This document shows positions 9,240-17,106 of a DNA stretch of 64,000 bases, one piece after another. The DNA is from AP-15 sp963832875 (GTDB lineage: Bacteria; Pseudomonadota; Alphaproteobacteria; ATCC43930; CGMCC-115725). Where the stretch lies: assembly GCA_963832875.1 (NCBI GenBank), contig CAWHWB010000008.1:62001-126000 (forward strand), given 5' to 3'. Numbering within the stretch: position 1 is the first letter of the stretch; each line of letters opens with the position of its first letter. A program made the position numbers and the translations under genes. Under the pieces are notes generated by a model. That model searched no databases, was not told where the DNA came from, and was given only the letters and a program-made list of their open reading frames with translations.

Positions 9240-9815
9240 ACGGGTGCGACCCAACCACAAAGCGCCGGCTCAGGCGGGGCGAGCGCACCTTCGTTACCGA
9301 AACGCCCGGTGTTGTCTCAGCGCCGAAAGCGGCCGTGCAGCTGCGTGTACCACCACCTGCCCCGCCGCCCGCACCCCCACCGATTGCCGGGCCACAGTCG
9401 ATTTCGGAGCGTACCCTATTGACCATGGCGGCTGATATCGCGTTTCCGTCGGGCGGCTATAGGCTGAACCGGACGGGTGAAGAGGAGCTCAACGAGCATC
9501 GTGCCCGCGCTTAAGGGCCTACAGAACGCGAAGGTGGTCGTCTATGGGTATACCGATGACCGTCCGGTCGGACCCGCATTAAGGAGAGGGGGGATCGTCG
9601 ATAATCTTGACCTGTCGTCGAAGCGGGCCGGTGAGGTCGTCAGATATCTGCAGTCGCAAGGCATCGACCCCAATATCATGTCGGCCAAGGGGCGCGGCGA
9701 CGCACATCCGATCGCCTCGAACGACACGCCGGAAGGACGGGCGCAGAACTGTCGGCCTTACCTTTGCTCGGCGCTCCCGAGTGGCCCCGTCACTGTTGTA
9801 TTCGGTAAGACATAG
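9240..9815 (+). pseudogene. OmpA-like peptidoglycan-binding domain protein, frameshifted
   Basis: The translation begins in one frame (Pro-rich linker, then ISERTLLTMAADIAFPSGGY, then EEELNE) and continues in another (IVPALKGLQNAKVVVYGYTD, LSSKRAGEVVRYLQSQGIDP, SNDTPEGRAQN). Together these make an OmpA C-terminal domain with its TD and L..RA..V..YL..G motifs, which normally anchors an outer-membrane or periplasmic protein to peptidoglycan. One extra base near 9497 breaks the frame between the two halves. The conserved end RAQNRR(V/I)E is also lost near 9755 by a second indel. No clear signal peptide or lipobox remains upstream and no good start is visible. It is either a decayed gene or a read error. 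Confidence 0.7.
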
Positions 9816-10110
9816 ATCGAAGTCGCTCTACGATCAGCTCAGCGTCTGGCAAAGCTTTTTGCGCGGAGTGTCGCCGTTCTTCCGCCTCCGCATGTAGCCA
9901 GTGGTCCATCGCCTTGCCATCAGGCCGACCCGCTCGTTCCCAAATGCCGTAAGCTCTTTCTCGAATGCGCTGTTCTCGCCACCAGGCGACCACCTCGTCC
10001 AAGGTTGTCGCCAAATGATCGCCAATCAAGACGAAGATTTTTAAGATTTCTTTCAAGGTATCTGAGGCTGTATCTGACCTCTCTGTTCGTATCAGCTCGT
10101 TTTGAAGCAA
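9790..10110 (-). CDS. DUF2934-type small protein
   Basis: The frame contains RIRERAYGIWERAGRPDGKA followed by a His-Trp-Leu and Ala-Glu-Ala-Glu segment, the hallmark of the DUF2934 family of short proteins with unknown role in proteobacteria. Upstream of this, about 50 residues look like an amphipathic helix. The first usable start is a TTG at 10110 with no good ribosome binding site, and the frame stays open upstream as plausible helix (VEKQLEVALRDLCLLQNE). The true N-terminus may therefore be lost or shifted. A nearby GGAGG plus ATG (about 10215, minus strand) leads into a different frame. The 3' end overlaps the end of the OmpA pseudogene. Confidence 0.5.
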   Translation of the reverse strand: MLQNELIRTERSDTASDTLKEILKIFVLIGDHLATTLDEVVAWWREQRIRERAYGIWERAGRPDGKAMDHWLHAEAEERRHSAQKALPDAELIVERLRSMSYRIQQ

Positions 10111-10915
10111 GCATAAGTCACGCAGTGCAACTTCGAGCTGCTTTTCTACCCATGCCCGAACAATCGCGGGGGGCCGAACCGACTTGTGCTTCCGAGAACG
10201 TAAAGCTGGCTGGCATGGAACGCCTCCTTATCGGCTTCCTGCCAGTCTTTTGCAGCTGGACCTGCCGTGCTTTGATCCATGTCAATTGAGAACTCGGCCT
10301 CAGGAGCCTCAAGTCAAAGAGGAGATCGGCCCGATCGTGAATCCTGCGGGAGCCATTATCGCCGCGGTGTTACCGTCGCCCCCAAATGACGCCCTCGGCC
10401 TGGCGCCAGCGCGGCTGCAATCTACGCTTTGGCGCCAGCATCGCGCGCGAGGCTACGCAACACTTGGCCGGATTGGCTTTGCCCACCGATCTGGCTACCC
10501 GCGATCGGCACGGTATGCGAGTATGCGAGCTCGCCGCGCAATTCTGCGCCGAGGCCAAGGACGGATAGATTTCTCATTGCCGGTCGGGTCCCGCGACGAT
10601 CAAGCCCGTCGCAGCACTCGAAGAGATCGGGAATCCACGCTAAGGGCCTGAGCCGACCCGTCTCTACCTTCAACGCGACGGAAGAGGTAAACGGGGCTCC
10701 CGCACCCACGTGAGCCGGCGCCACGCACGAGTGGACACGGCCGGGACCAAATGACCGGTTTCCACCCGACACCGCTGATCCTCGGGAGCGAAGGTGGACG
10801 TCGGCTGTGGGCCACATCCAGCCGTTGGATCGCGGTGGCGACTAAGGCAGCTCGGGGCCGGAACAATGAATTCGACTTTCCAGGGCCGCGGGTATCGTCC
10901 GTGCGAGTATCCCCA
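10111..10915. other. 800-base stretch without a recognisable gene
   Basis: Only short frames without good start sites or recognisable motifs occur here on either strand. With the decayed OmpA-type gene before it, this looks like eroded sequence. I see no transposase remnant, terminal repeats or tRNA. Confidence 0.5.
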
Positions 10916-11434
10916 CTATGCGCCGGGCGGCGGGGCTGGGGCGGGGATTTCGCGGGTTTCGATTTCCCCGGGCGGCTGGCCGAAATCGAGGCGGATGCGG
11001 TAGTTCTGCCACTGGCGGCGGTAGGCGACCGGGTCGGGCACTGCGATCGACGCGGTCGAGAGGATCGCCAGTAACCGGCCCTGGCTCTGCGGCGCCGCCC
11101 CGACCACCCCCGGCGACAACGCATTCGAGCCGATGCTGCCGACGGCGAAGGCGGTGCTGGAATTGGGGCCGGTCGGGAATTCCGGCACGACGGTCTCGGT
11201 CGGCGCCGGATTGGCGCTGACCGAGGTGGCCGGAGTCGCATGGCCGTCGGGAGCGACCAACTCCGCGCTGCGCAGGGCCAGACGATCGACCGCGGAGACC
11301 TCGATTTGGTTGACGACGCCGCCCGCCGGAAAGTAGGCGCGCGTCTGGTCGGTCGGCAACGCCGAGGGCGGCCCGGCGCCGCTGCAGGCGGCGAGCGCGA
11401 GCAGCATCAGAAAACTGGCGGCGACGCGCATCAC
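10916..11434 (-). CDS. Predicted lipoprotein of unknown function, 172 aa
   Basis: The N-terminus MRVAASFLMLLALAAC is a lipoprotein signal peptide with lipobox LALAAC, so the mature protein should be acylated on Cys and held in the inner or outer membrane. The body is rich in Ala, Pro, Ser and Thr with a short aromatic segment near the end (YRRQWQNYRIRLDFGQPPGE) and a Pro-rich tail. GTG (11434) and ATG (11431) are adjacent possible starts and no strong ribosome binding site separates them. I recognise no domain. Confidence 0.7.
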   Translation of the reverse strand: MMRVAASFLMLLALAACSGAGPPSALPTDQTRAYFPAGGVVNQIEVSAVDRLALRSAELVAPDGHATPATSVSANPAPTETVVPEFPTGPNSSTAFAVGSIGSNALSPGVVGAAPQSQGRLLAILSTASIAVPDPVAYRRQWQNYRIRLDFGQPPGEIETREIPAPAPPPGA

Positions 11435-11501
11435 GATCGCAATCTAACCGGGACAGGCGGGGGCCGGAAAGAGCGATGCCGGCCCGACCGCCCGCAACCC
11501 C

Positions 11502-11520
11502 AAAAAGGCCGGCGCCGGCC
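11502..11520 (-). terminator. Rho-independent terminator after the PEP-CTERM gene
   Basis: On the minus strand the palindrome GGCCGGCGCCGGCC is followed directly by TTTTT. It begins 10 bases past the stop codon of the PEP-CTERM gene, so it should end that transcript before the lipoprotein gene. Confidence 0.7.
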
Positions 11521-11529
11521 CGAGAGGGG

Positions 11530-12222
11530 CTATGCGGCCTTCCTGCGGCTGCCGAGGAAGCCCAGGCCGACAAACGCGGTCCCGAGGATCACGAAGGAGG
11601 CTGGCTCGGGGATGGCGCTCCTGGTCCGGACGTTGTCGAACTCAAAATTGATCTGCGAGGTGCTGAAGACGACTTGGTTGTAGGTTCCGCCCGCGAAGGA
11701 GAAATCCGCGTACTCATTCGAGCCGGTCGAAGTTTGGCTACCATCGCCGCCATCGGCCGAGATCGCACCGGTAAAGGATTGGATCAGCGCACCATTATCA
11801 TAGAACGATATGGTGTTGTAGGTATCCATCGAGCCCCAATATAGCCCGAAGTAGTCTTGTTCGCTGCTCAATGTGAGCGTGTCCGAAGCCGGAACGATCG
11901 GCCCATTCGGCGGATTGTAGGCGACCGCGTAAAAGGCGGTGGTGTCGCCCAAGGGGGCCGCGTAGAGGCTCGCGTTCCCATCGCCGGCTCCGACGACTCC
12001 GCCTCCGGGCTGAGAACCGGTCGCCGGCGCGAACCCAGCCGGTTGGTCGCCTGCCGTCACCGAGTTGAAAGTCTGCAGCACGGTCCCTGCCGGCGTGGCG
12101 GTGCCGGAGTTGAGATCGCTGCCGGGGGTAAGGGTGACGGTGATCGTCGTCGCCCGCGCCGCGGTCGCGGTCAGCAGCGCGATGGCGACTGTACTTGATA
12201 GGAGCAGTGTTTGCCGGGTCAT
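11530..12222 (-). CDS. PEP-CTERM sorting domain protein, 230 aa
   Basis: The protein has a Sec signal peptide (start MTRQTLLLSSTVAIALLTA, cleavage near ARA-TT) and ends in the PEP-CTERM tag: IPEPAS, a hydrophobic span (FVILGTAFVGLGFLG) and a basic tail SRRKAA. Known PEP-CTERM proteins are exported, cut by an exosortase and often associated with exopolysaccharide. The region between is a beta-rich, Gly/Ser/Thr-rich domain with very few lysines, typical of the class. I chose ATG at 12222 because AGAGGTGAG precedes it; an upstream ATG at 12255 lacks a site. No exosortase is in the window. The terminator just downstream makes it a single-gene unit. Confidence 0.85.
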   Translation of the reverse strand: MTRQTLLLSSTVAIALLTATAARATTITVTLTPGSDLNSGTATPAGTVLQTFNSVTAGDQPAGFAPATGSQPGGGVVGAGDGNASLYAAPLGDTTAFYAVAYNPPNGPIVPASDTLTLSSEQDYFGLYWGSMDTYNTISFYDNGALIQSFTGAISADGGDGSQTSTGSNEYADFSFAGGTYNQVVFSTSQINFEFDNVRTRSAIPEPASFVILGTAFVGLGFLGSRRKAA

Positions 12223-12652
12223 CTCACCTCTCCACGCATCTGGGGAAACTTTCAACCTATAGGGGCTACAATTTTTGATCGCACAAATGCAGGTTCGGTG
12301 CCATTCGCTATTTCCGATAGCTTTTCAGAGGCTTACGCGGATCGTCGTTGGTTAACAGTCGCGCATAGACGATTATATGTAAAAAACGCCGACAGGCAGG
12401 CCTTAAACATGCTAATCAGCCGTTAACCACACAATATTATTTATTATTCGGTGCATCTCAGCTTGATAAGTTATCAACACCTGCGACTATGGTTTCGGTG
12501 CGCGCCCGGATCTGTAAAATTTTCCGACTGGAGAGCTCGGCAACAAGGATCATCTTTATGAGGGCAGAAGGGTGATCATCGCGCCGCGGCCCCGTGACAG
12601 CCAGGCGACCCGCGTGGCACAATCGCGGCCTGACCACAGGAGGAGAGCGCCG
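12223..12652. promoter_or_regulatory. AT-rich divergent intergenic region with a palindrome
   Basis: This 430-base spacer separates the divergent PEP-CTERM and MetX-like genes. The segment 12256-12500 is clearly lower in GC than its surroundings. It contains the perfect inverted repeat TTGATAA-G-TTATCAA at 12463-12477, which looks like an operator. Two TTAACC motifs lie nearby (about 12350 and 12423). No ORF with a ribosome binding site is seen. TTATCAACA in the palindrome resembles a DnaA box with one mismatch, but a single site does not make an origin. Confidence 0.45.
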
Positions 12653-13732
12653 ATGTCCACCGCCACAGAGGCGCCAGCCGCCGATCTCGGAACCGTCGAG
12701 GACCGGATCTTCGCGATCCGCGACTTTCGCCTGCAGAACGGCGCGGTCATGCCCAAGGTCGATATCGCCTACGAGACCTATGGCCGGCTGGCCCGCGACG
12801 GCAGAAACGCCGTGCTGGTCACCCACGGCTACACCAGCAGCCATCACGCCGCCGGGCGCAATCCGAAGAACGGCAACCAGCCGGGATGGTGGGACGGGCT
12901 GATCGGGCCGGGCAAGGCGATCGACACCGACAAGCTCTTTGTCGTCGCCTCGAACATGCTGGGCTCGTCCTTCGGCTCGACCAACGGAGCGAGCCTCGAT
13001 CCGCGCAGCGGCCGGCCCTATGGCCCGGATTTTCCGGCGATCACGGTGCGCGACATCGTCGCCGCGCAAAAGGCGCTGCTCGACAGCTTGGGCGTGCGCC
13101 ATCTGGTCGCCGTGGCCGGCCCGTCCTATGGCGGCTACCAGGCGTTTCAATGGGCGGTCGCCTATCCGGAGATGATGGACGCGATCGCGGCGGTGGTCAC
13201 CGCACCCCGGTCGCAGAACGCCGAGAAGAGCCTCGCCGAACTCGAAGCGCGGTTTGCCACCGACCCCGAATGGCACGGCGGCCATTACTACGGCAGGGGA
13301 GGCGCCAAGGGAGTGCTGACCCAGATGCGGTTAGAGACGCTGATGCGCTATGGCTATAGCGAGCAGCTGGCCGGGCGCTACCCGGACCAGGCCGAGCGCG
13401 AGCAGGCGATCCGCCGACTCGCCACCGACTGGGCGCGGCAGTGGGACGCAAACTCGCTGGTGATCCTGCGCCGGGCTACGATCGGCTTCGACACGGTCAA
13501 GGATTTCGCCAAGATCCGGGCGAAGGTGCTCTACGTCCTGTGCCGCAGCGACGTGCTGTTTCCGCCGACGCTGGCTCCCGGGGTGATGAAGGAGCTCGCC
13601 GCCGCCGGGGTCGAGGCCCGCTATTTCGAGCTCGACAGCGATCTCGGCCATTCGGCGAGCGGCCCCGAGCACGCCAAATGGTCGCCGGCGCTGCGCGAAT
13701 TCCTGGCCCCGCTGACCGCCGCGCTCGGTTAG
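12653..13732 (+). CDS. Alpha/beta hydrolase, homoserine O-acetyltransferase-like
   Basis: A 359-residue alpha/beta-hydrolase of the MetX-like group. The nucleophile elbow is GPSYGGYQAFQWA, the acid is in CRSDVLFPP and the base in DLGHSASGPEH. True MetX proteins have GGSMGGMQALEW at the elbow, so the changed GPSYGGYQ makes real homoserine acetyltransferase activity doubtful; such paralogs are often labelled alpha/beta fold hydrolase. The N-terminal DFRLQNGAVMPKVDIAYETY is typical of the family. The start ATG is preceded by GGAGGAGAGCGCCG; the longer frame from 12572 is not used. Confidence 0.82.
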   Translation: MSTATEAPAADLGTVEDRIFAIRDFRLQNGAVMPKVDIAYETYGRLARDGRNAVLVTHGYTSSHHAAGRNPKNGNQPGWWDGLIGPGKAIDTDKLFVVASNMLGSSFGSTNGASLDPRSGRPYGPDFPAITVRDIVAAQKALLDSLGVRHLVAVAGPSYGGYQAFQWAVAYPEMMDAIAAVVTAPRSQNAEKSLAELEARFATDPEWHGGHYYGRGGAKGVLTQMRLETLMRYGYSEQLAGRYPDQAEREQAIRRLATDWARQWDANSLVILRRATIGFDTVKDFAKIRAKVLYVLCRSDVLFPPTLAPGVMKELAAAGVEARYFELDSDLGHSASGPEHAKWSPALREFLAPLTAALG

Positions 13733-13807
13733 CGCTGGGTTTCTGACGCAGCGGCAGGCATCGCCTGACGGCCGCGGGGCGCCTCCTCGGTCAATCGGGC
13801 GTAGACC

Positions 13808-14443
13808 ATGCACGGAAGCCTGTCGGCGGCGGTGGCCGAGGCCATCGTGACGGTGCTGTCGGTGGCGGGCTACGCTGGGCTCGGCGGACTGATGGCGGCC
13901 GAGTTGGCCTGCATTCCGCTGCCTTCCGAGGTGATCCTGCCGTTTGCCGGGTATCTGGTCTCGCGCGGCCGGATGGACCTCTACCTCGTCGCCACGGTCG
14001 GCGCGCTCGGCTGTAACCTCGGCTCCGCTATCGCCTACATGGTCGGCCGGTACGGCGGCCGGCGGGCAATCGAACGCTGGGGCCGATACGTGCTGCTGAC
14101 ACGCCATGACCTCAAAATGGCCGATCGCTTTTTCGACCAGTTCGGCGACGTCACCGTGCTGGTCGCGCGCATGCTGCCGGTGGTGCGCACCTACATCGCG
14201 CTGCCGGCCGGCATTGCCCGCATGCCGCAGCTGCGCTTCCAGGTCTACACCTTTCTCGGCTCCTGGCCGTGGTGCTTTCTGCTCGCCTATATCGGTATGC
14301 TCTTGGGCGATCGCTGGGCCGATGCACCCTGGCTCGACCGGGCCTTCCATTATCTCGATTACGCCATCGCCGCGGTTGCGGTGATCGCGCTCGGCCGGTT
14401 CGTCTGGACCCGCCGGCACCGGCACGACGAACGCGGGCGTTGA
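13808..14443 (+). CDS. DedA family membrane protein
   Basis: A 211-residue inner-membrane protein of the DedA/SNARE-associated (VTT) family, now linked to phospholipid or polyprenyl-phosphate translocation. Typical blocks are ELACIPLPSEVILPFAGYLV, GCNLGSAIAYMVGRYGGRRA, ARMLPVVRTYIALPAGIARM and a C-terminal hydrophobic helix. The conserved Glu, Pro and Arg residues are all present. The next gene starts 130 bases later. Confidence 0.92.
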   Translation: MHGSLSAAVAEAIVTVLSVAGYAGLGGLMAAELACIPLPSEVILPFAGYLVSRGRMDLYLVATVGALGCNLGSAIAYMVGRYGGRRAIERWGRYVLLTRHDLKMADRFFDQFGDVTVLVARMLPVVRTYIALPAGIARMPQLRFQVYTFLGSWPWCFLLAYIGMLLGDRWADAPWLDRAFHYLDYAIAAVAVIALGRFVWTRRHRHDERGR

Positions 14444-14573
14444 CCACCGGAAGGCCGCCGTCTTGCCGGTGCGCCGGCTGGTTGCCTCACGGAACCGGCG
14501 GCGGCCCGGCGCCGTTGCCGTGGCTCGGGGCGATTGCGATCCGCACGGCGAAAACAGGAGGCTCCGGGGGCAG

Positions 14574-15938
14574 ATGGCCCTGATCGAGCACGTCGTGGTT
14601 CTGATGCTGGAGAACCGATCCTTCGACTGCATGCTCGGTTGGCTCTATCGCGACCGCCCGGATTTCGACGGGCTGCGCGGCGACGAGTTCAATCCCTGGC
14701 ACCGTGACGACGGCAAAGTCGAAGAGATCCCGGTGTGGAACGACGGTTCGCTCAGCCCCGAGGCGGCGTGCATCCCCGATCCCGACCCGGGCGAGCTGTT
14801 CGACGACATCGCGATGCAGATCTACGGCCTCGATCCGGACGGCACGCCCCGCATGAACGGGTTCGTCGACAACTACATGCGCCAGCCCGACAGCGGCGCG
14901 GGCCTGGACCCGCGGGCGGTCATGCACGCTTTTACGCCGGAGCAGCTGCCGGTGCTGAGCACGCTCGCCCGCTCATTCGGCGTCTCGGACCGTTGGTTTG
15001 CCTCCGCACCCTGCGAGACCTGGCCCAACCGGCTGTTCGCGCATACCGGCAGCGGCGGCGGGCAGGTCAACAACGAATCGACGCCGCTGCCGTTTTTTCT
15101 GCCGACCGTGTTTCGCCGCCTGGAGTCTCGCGGGCGGGATTGGAAGGTGTATTTTCACGATTTGCCGCAGACTGTGGCGCTGTTCGATCTGTGGTCGCGG
15201 GTGCCAAGCCATTTCCGCTTTTTCGACCCGGAATTCGCCGAGGACGCAGCGGGCGGGCGACTGCCCAATTACAGCTTTATCGAGCCGCGCTACTTTCCGA
15301 GCCGCTTAATGCATCGCCTGCCCAACGACGCGCACCCGCCGCACAACGTCGCCTATGCCGAGCAGCTGATCGCCGCCGTGTACAACGCGCTGCGCGCCGG
15401 CCCGGCCTGGGACCGCACCCTCCTGGTCGTCGCCTTTGACGAGCATGGCGGCTGTTACGACCACGTGGCGCCGCCGGCGGCGACGCCGCCGACCGCGAGG
15501 CCCTCGGGTGGGGACGCCGAGGGTCGGTTCGCATTCGACCGCTACGGCGTGCGGGTGCCGGCGGTGATCGTCTCGCCCTATGTGAGGGCGGGCAGCGTGC
15601 TCCGCCCGCCCGGCGATGGCCCGCCGTTCGATCACACCTCAATCATCGCGACACTCGACGCGTTGTTCGACCTCGGCCCGCCGCTCAGCGCGCGGGTGGC
15701 GGTCGCACCCGGTCTCTTTTCCGCCGCGCTTTCCGAACGGCCTGAAAACTTGGGGCCGGCATGCATCAGCGCGACCGAGGCGGAGCCGACACGCGAGGAG
15801 ATGCGCTCGCTGCGCCGGCTGGCGCCGAACAACCACCAGCGCCGGCTGCACCGGCCGGGCTCGCTATTGCCGGGACTGATGGCGGCCGCGGCCGCGCACA
15901 CGCACCGGGCCGGACGCCGGGTGCGGCGACGGCGCTGA
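14574..15938 (+). CDS. Alkaline phosphatase-fold phosphoesterase (phospholipase C/acid phosphatase type)
   Basis: A 454-residue member of the phosphoesterase family that includes phospholipases C and AcpA acid phosphatase. The N-terminal VVVLMLENRSFDCMLGWL holds the metal-binding Glu-Asn, SAPCETWPNRLFAHTGSGGG is the typical mid-region, and VAFDEHGGCYDHVAPP supplies the metal-binding Asp-Glu-His and Asp-His. The last 60 residues are basic and likely disordered. No signal peptide is seen at this start (MALIEHVVV), whereas many relatives are exported by Tat; the frame extends upstream to 14463 but shows no twin-arginine signal. AGGAGG lies 13 bases before the chosen ATG. Confidence 0.83.
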   Translation: MALIEHVVVLMLENRSFDCMLGWLYRDRPDFDGLRGDEFNPWHRDDGKVEEIPVWNDGSLSPEAACIPDPDPGELFDDIAMQIYGLDPDGTPRMNGFVDNYMRQPDSGAGLDPRAVMHAFTPEQLPVLSTLARSFGVSDRWFASAPCETWPNRLFAHTGSGGGQVNNESTPLPFFLPTVFRRLESRGRDWKVYFHDLPQTVALFDLWSRVPSHFRFFDPEFAEDAAGGRLPNYSFIEPRYFPSRLMHRLPNDAHPPHNVAYAEQLIAAVYNALRAGPAWDRTLLVVAFDEHGGCYDHVAPPAATPPTARPSGGDAEGRFAFDRYGVRVPAVIVSPYVRAGSVLRPPGDGPPFDHTSIIATLDALFDLGPPLSARVAVAPGLFSAALSERPENLGPACISATEAEPTREEMRSLRRLAPNNHQRRLHRPGSLLPGLMAAAAAHTHRAGRRVRRRR

Positions 15939-15966
15939 GCCCGGTGCAGAGCAGGTCTTAATTGCG

Positions 15967-16001
15967 AAAAAAGGGTCAGACCGGAATTGGCCTGACCCTT
16001 T
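15967..16001 (-). terminator. Rho-independent terminator for the tRNA pair
   Basis: Inverted repeat AAAGGGTCAG / CTGACCCTTT around a 12-base loop. Read on the minus strand the stem is followed by TTTTTT. It starts just after the 3' end of tRNA-Asn and should end the tRNA-Cys/tRNA-Asn transcript. Confidence 0.8.
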
Positions 16002-16007
16002 CTCGAT

Positions 16008-16083
16008 TGGCTCCCCGGGCCGGACTCGAACCAGCGACAAGGCGGTTAACAGCCGCCTGCTCTACCAACTGAGCTACCGGGGA
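16008..16083 (-). tRNA. tRNA-Asn (GTT)
   Basis: A 76-base cloverleaf on the minus strand. The acceptor stem TCCCCGG pairs with CCGGGGA, the anticodon loop CTGTTAA gives anticodon GTT, and the T arm is GGTTCGAGTCC. CCA is encoded. It follows tRNA-Cys by 32 bases. Confidence 0.96.
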
Positions 16084-16115
16084 TCAGAGCGCCCGCGCAA
16101 CCGAGCGCGCCCCAC

Positions 16116-16189
16116 TGGAGGCCGGAAGCGGAATCGAACCGCTGTACGAGGATTTGCAGTCCTCTGCATAGCCACTCTGCCATCCGGCC
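16116..16189 (-). tRNA. tRNA-Cys (GCA)
   Basis: A 74-base cloverleaf on the minus strand. The acceptor stem is GGCCGGA/TCCGGCC, the anticodon loop CTGCAAA gives anticodon GCA, the T loop is GTTCGATTC, and the 3' end TCCA is encoded. First gene of a two-tRNA transcript. Confidence 0.96.
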
Positions 16190-16199
16190 GGTGCGCTGC

Positions 16200-16229
16200 C
16201 ATATAGGCGCGGGCGGCGAGGGGGGTCAA
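16200..16229 (-). promoter_or_regulatory. Sigma-70 type promoter for tRNA-Cys/tRNA-Asn
   Basis: On the minus strand TTGACC (16229-16224) and TATATG (16205-16200) are separated by 18 bases. The expected start point lies just before the tRNA-Cys 5' end at 16189. Confidence 0.7.
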
Positions 16230-16345
16230 GCACGGGGTCCGCGCAAAAAGGGTTAGCGGCCGCTGGTCTGCGCCGCCGTTGGTGTTGCCGCTCGCTGGCG
16301 CCCCCCATATACTCAGTAGCTTAAGGATCAGCGGCGAGGCCGGAA

Positions 16346-16978
16346 ATGGCGCGTGTTACTGTCGAAGATTGCGTGCTCAAAGTCCCCAACCGGTTCGAAC
16401 TGGTGCTGCTCGCGGCACAGCGCGCGCGGGAGATCACCTCGGGGGTACCGCTGTCGATCGACCGCGACGATGACAAGAACCCGGTGGTGGCGTTGCGGGA
16501 GATCGCCGACGAGACCGTCGGCCTGCCGCATCTGAAGGAATCGCTGGTGCGCGGCATGCAAAAGCATGTCGAGATCGACGAGCCCGAGGAGACCAGCGAA
16601 ATCGAGATCGATCCCGGCATGTTCGCGGTTGCCTCGGCGGCCCCCGCGCTGCTCGATGAGGACGCCGATTCCGACATGCTCGACTTCGAGGACATCGACG
16701 GGGAGGACGAGATCGAAACCGACACTGAGGCGGCGGCCGAGGCACCCGATCAGGCTTTCGCCGGAGACGAAGACTCGCTCGCCGAAGAGCTCGCCGAAGA
16801 CGATCTGGTCGTGGTCGACGATTTGGCCGCGGCGGACGAGGAAGCGGCCGATCTCGCCGCCGACGACATCGTGGAGGATGAGTCGCCCGAGGCGGAGTTG
16901 CCCGAGGACGAGGACGAGTTGCCCGAAGACGAGTTGCCCGAGGACCGCGCGCCGGGCGATGACGAAGAGGAGCCCTGA
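16346..16978 (+). CDS. rpoZ: RNA polymerase omega subunit with long acidic tail
   Basis: The first 75 residues are a standard omega subunit: MARVTVEDCVLKVPNRFELV, then LLAAQRAREI, then the DKNPVVALREIAD block that contacts beta prime. Omega helps beta prime assemble into RNA polymerase and can take part in the ppGpp response. The protein is 210 residues long, whereas alphaproteobacterial omegas usually have about 80-135. The extra 130 residues are extremely rich in Asp and Glu and end in repeats of the type LPEDE. The gene lies just upstream of rsh, the usual order in this class. The start ATG is the family start. Confidence 0.95.
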   Translation: MARVTVEDCVLKVPNRFELVLLAAQRAREITSGVPLSIDRDDDKNPVVALREIADETVGLPHLKESLVRGMQKHVEIDEPEETSEIEIDPGMFAVASAAPALLDEDADSDMLDFEDIDGEDEIETDTEAAAEAPDQAFAGDEDSLAEELAEDDLVVVDDLAAADEEAADLAADDIVEDESPEAELPEDEDELPEDELPEDRAPGDDEEEP

Positions 16979-17106
16979 TCGCGGGCGGCGCGTCACACCC
17001 GGCACCCTCGGCCGAGGATCAGCAGGCCGAGAATGAGCATGGCGACATTTCCGCGATCGCGGCATCGGGGCGCCGCGAGCACCGGCGCTTTGGCGAGGCG
17101 CCGGTC

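Noticed and set aside
10184..10651. 155-residue plus-strand frame in the gene-poor region
   Set aside because: No ribosome binding site, biased Arg-rich composition and no recognisable motif; it overlaps other equally poor frames.
12463..12477. TTATCAACA considered as a DnaA box marking a replication origin
   Set aside because: Only one imperfect box is present, with no neighbouring origin genes such as hemE, parA or dnaA.
12540..12652. SAM-II riboswitch upstream of the MetX-like gene
   Set aside because: The conserved pseudoknot sequences of SAM-II were not found.
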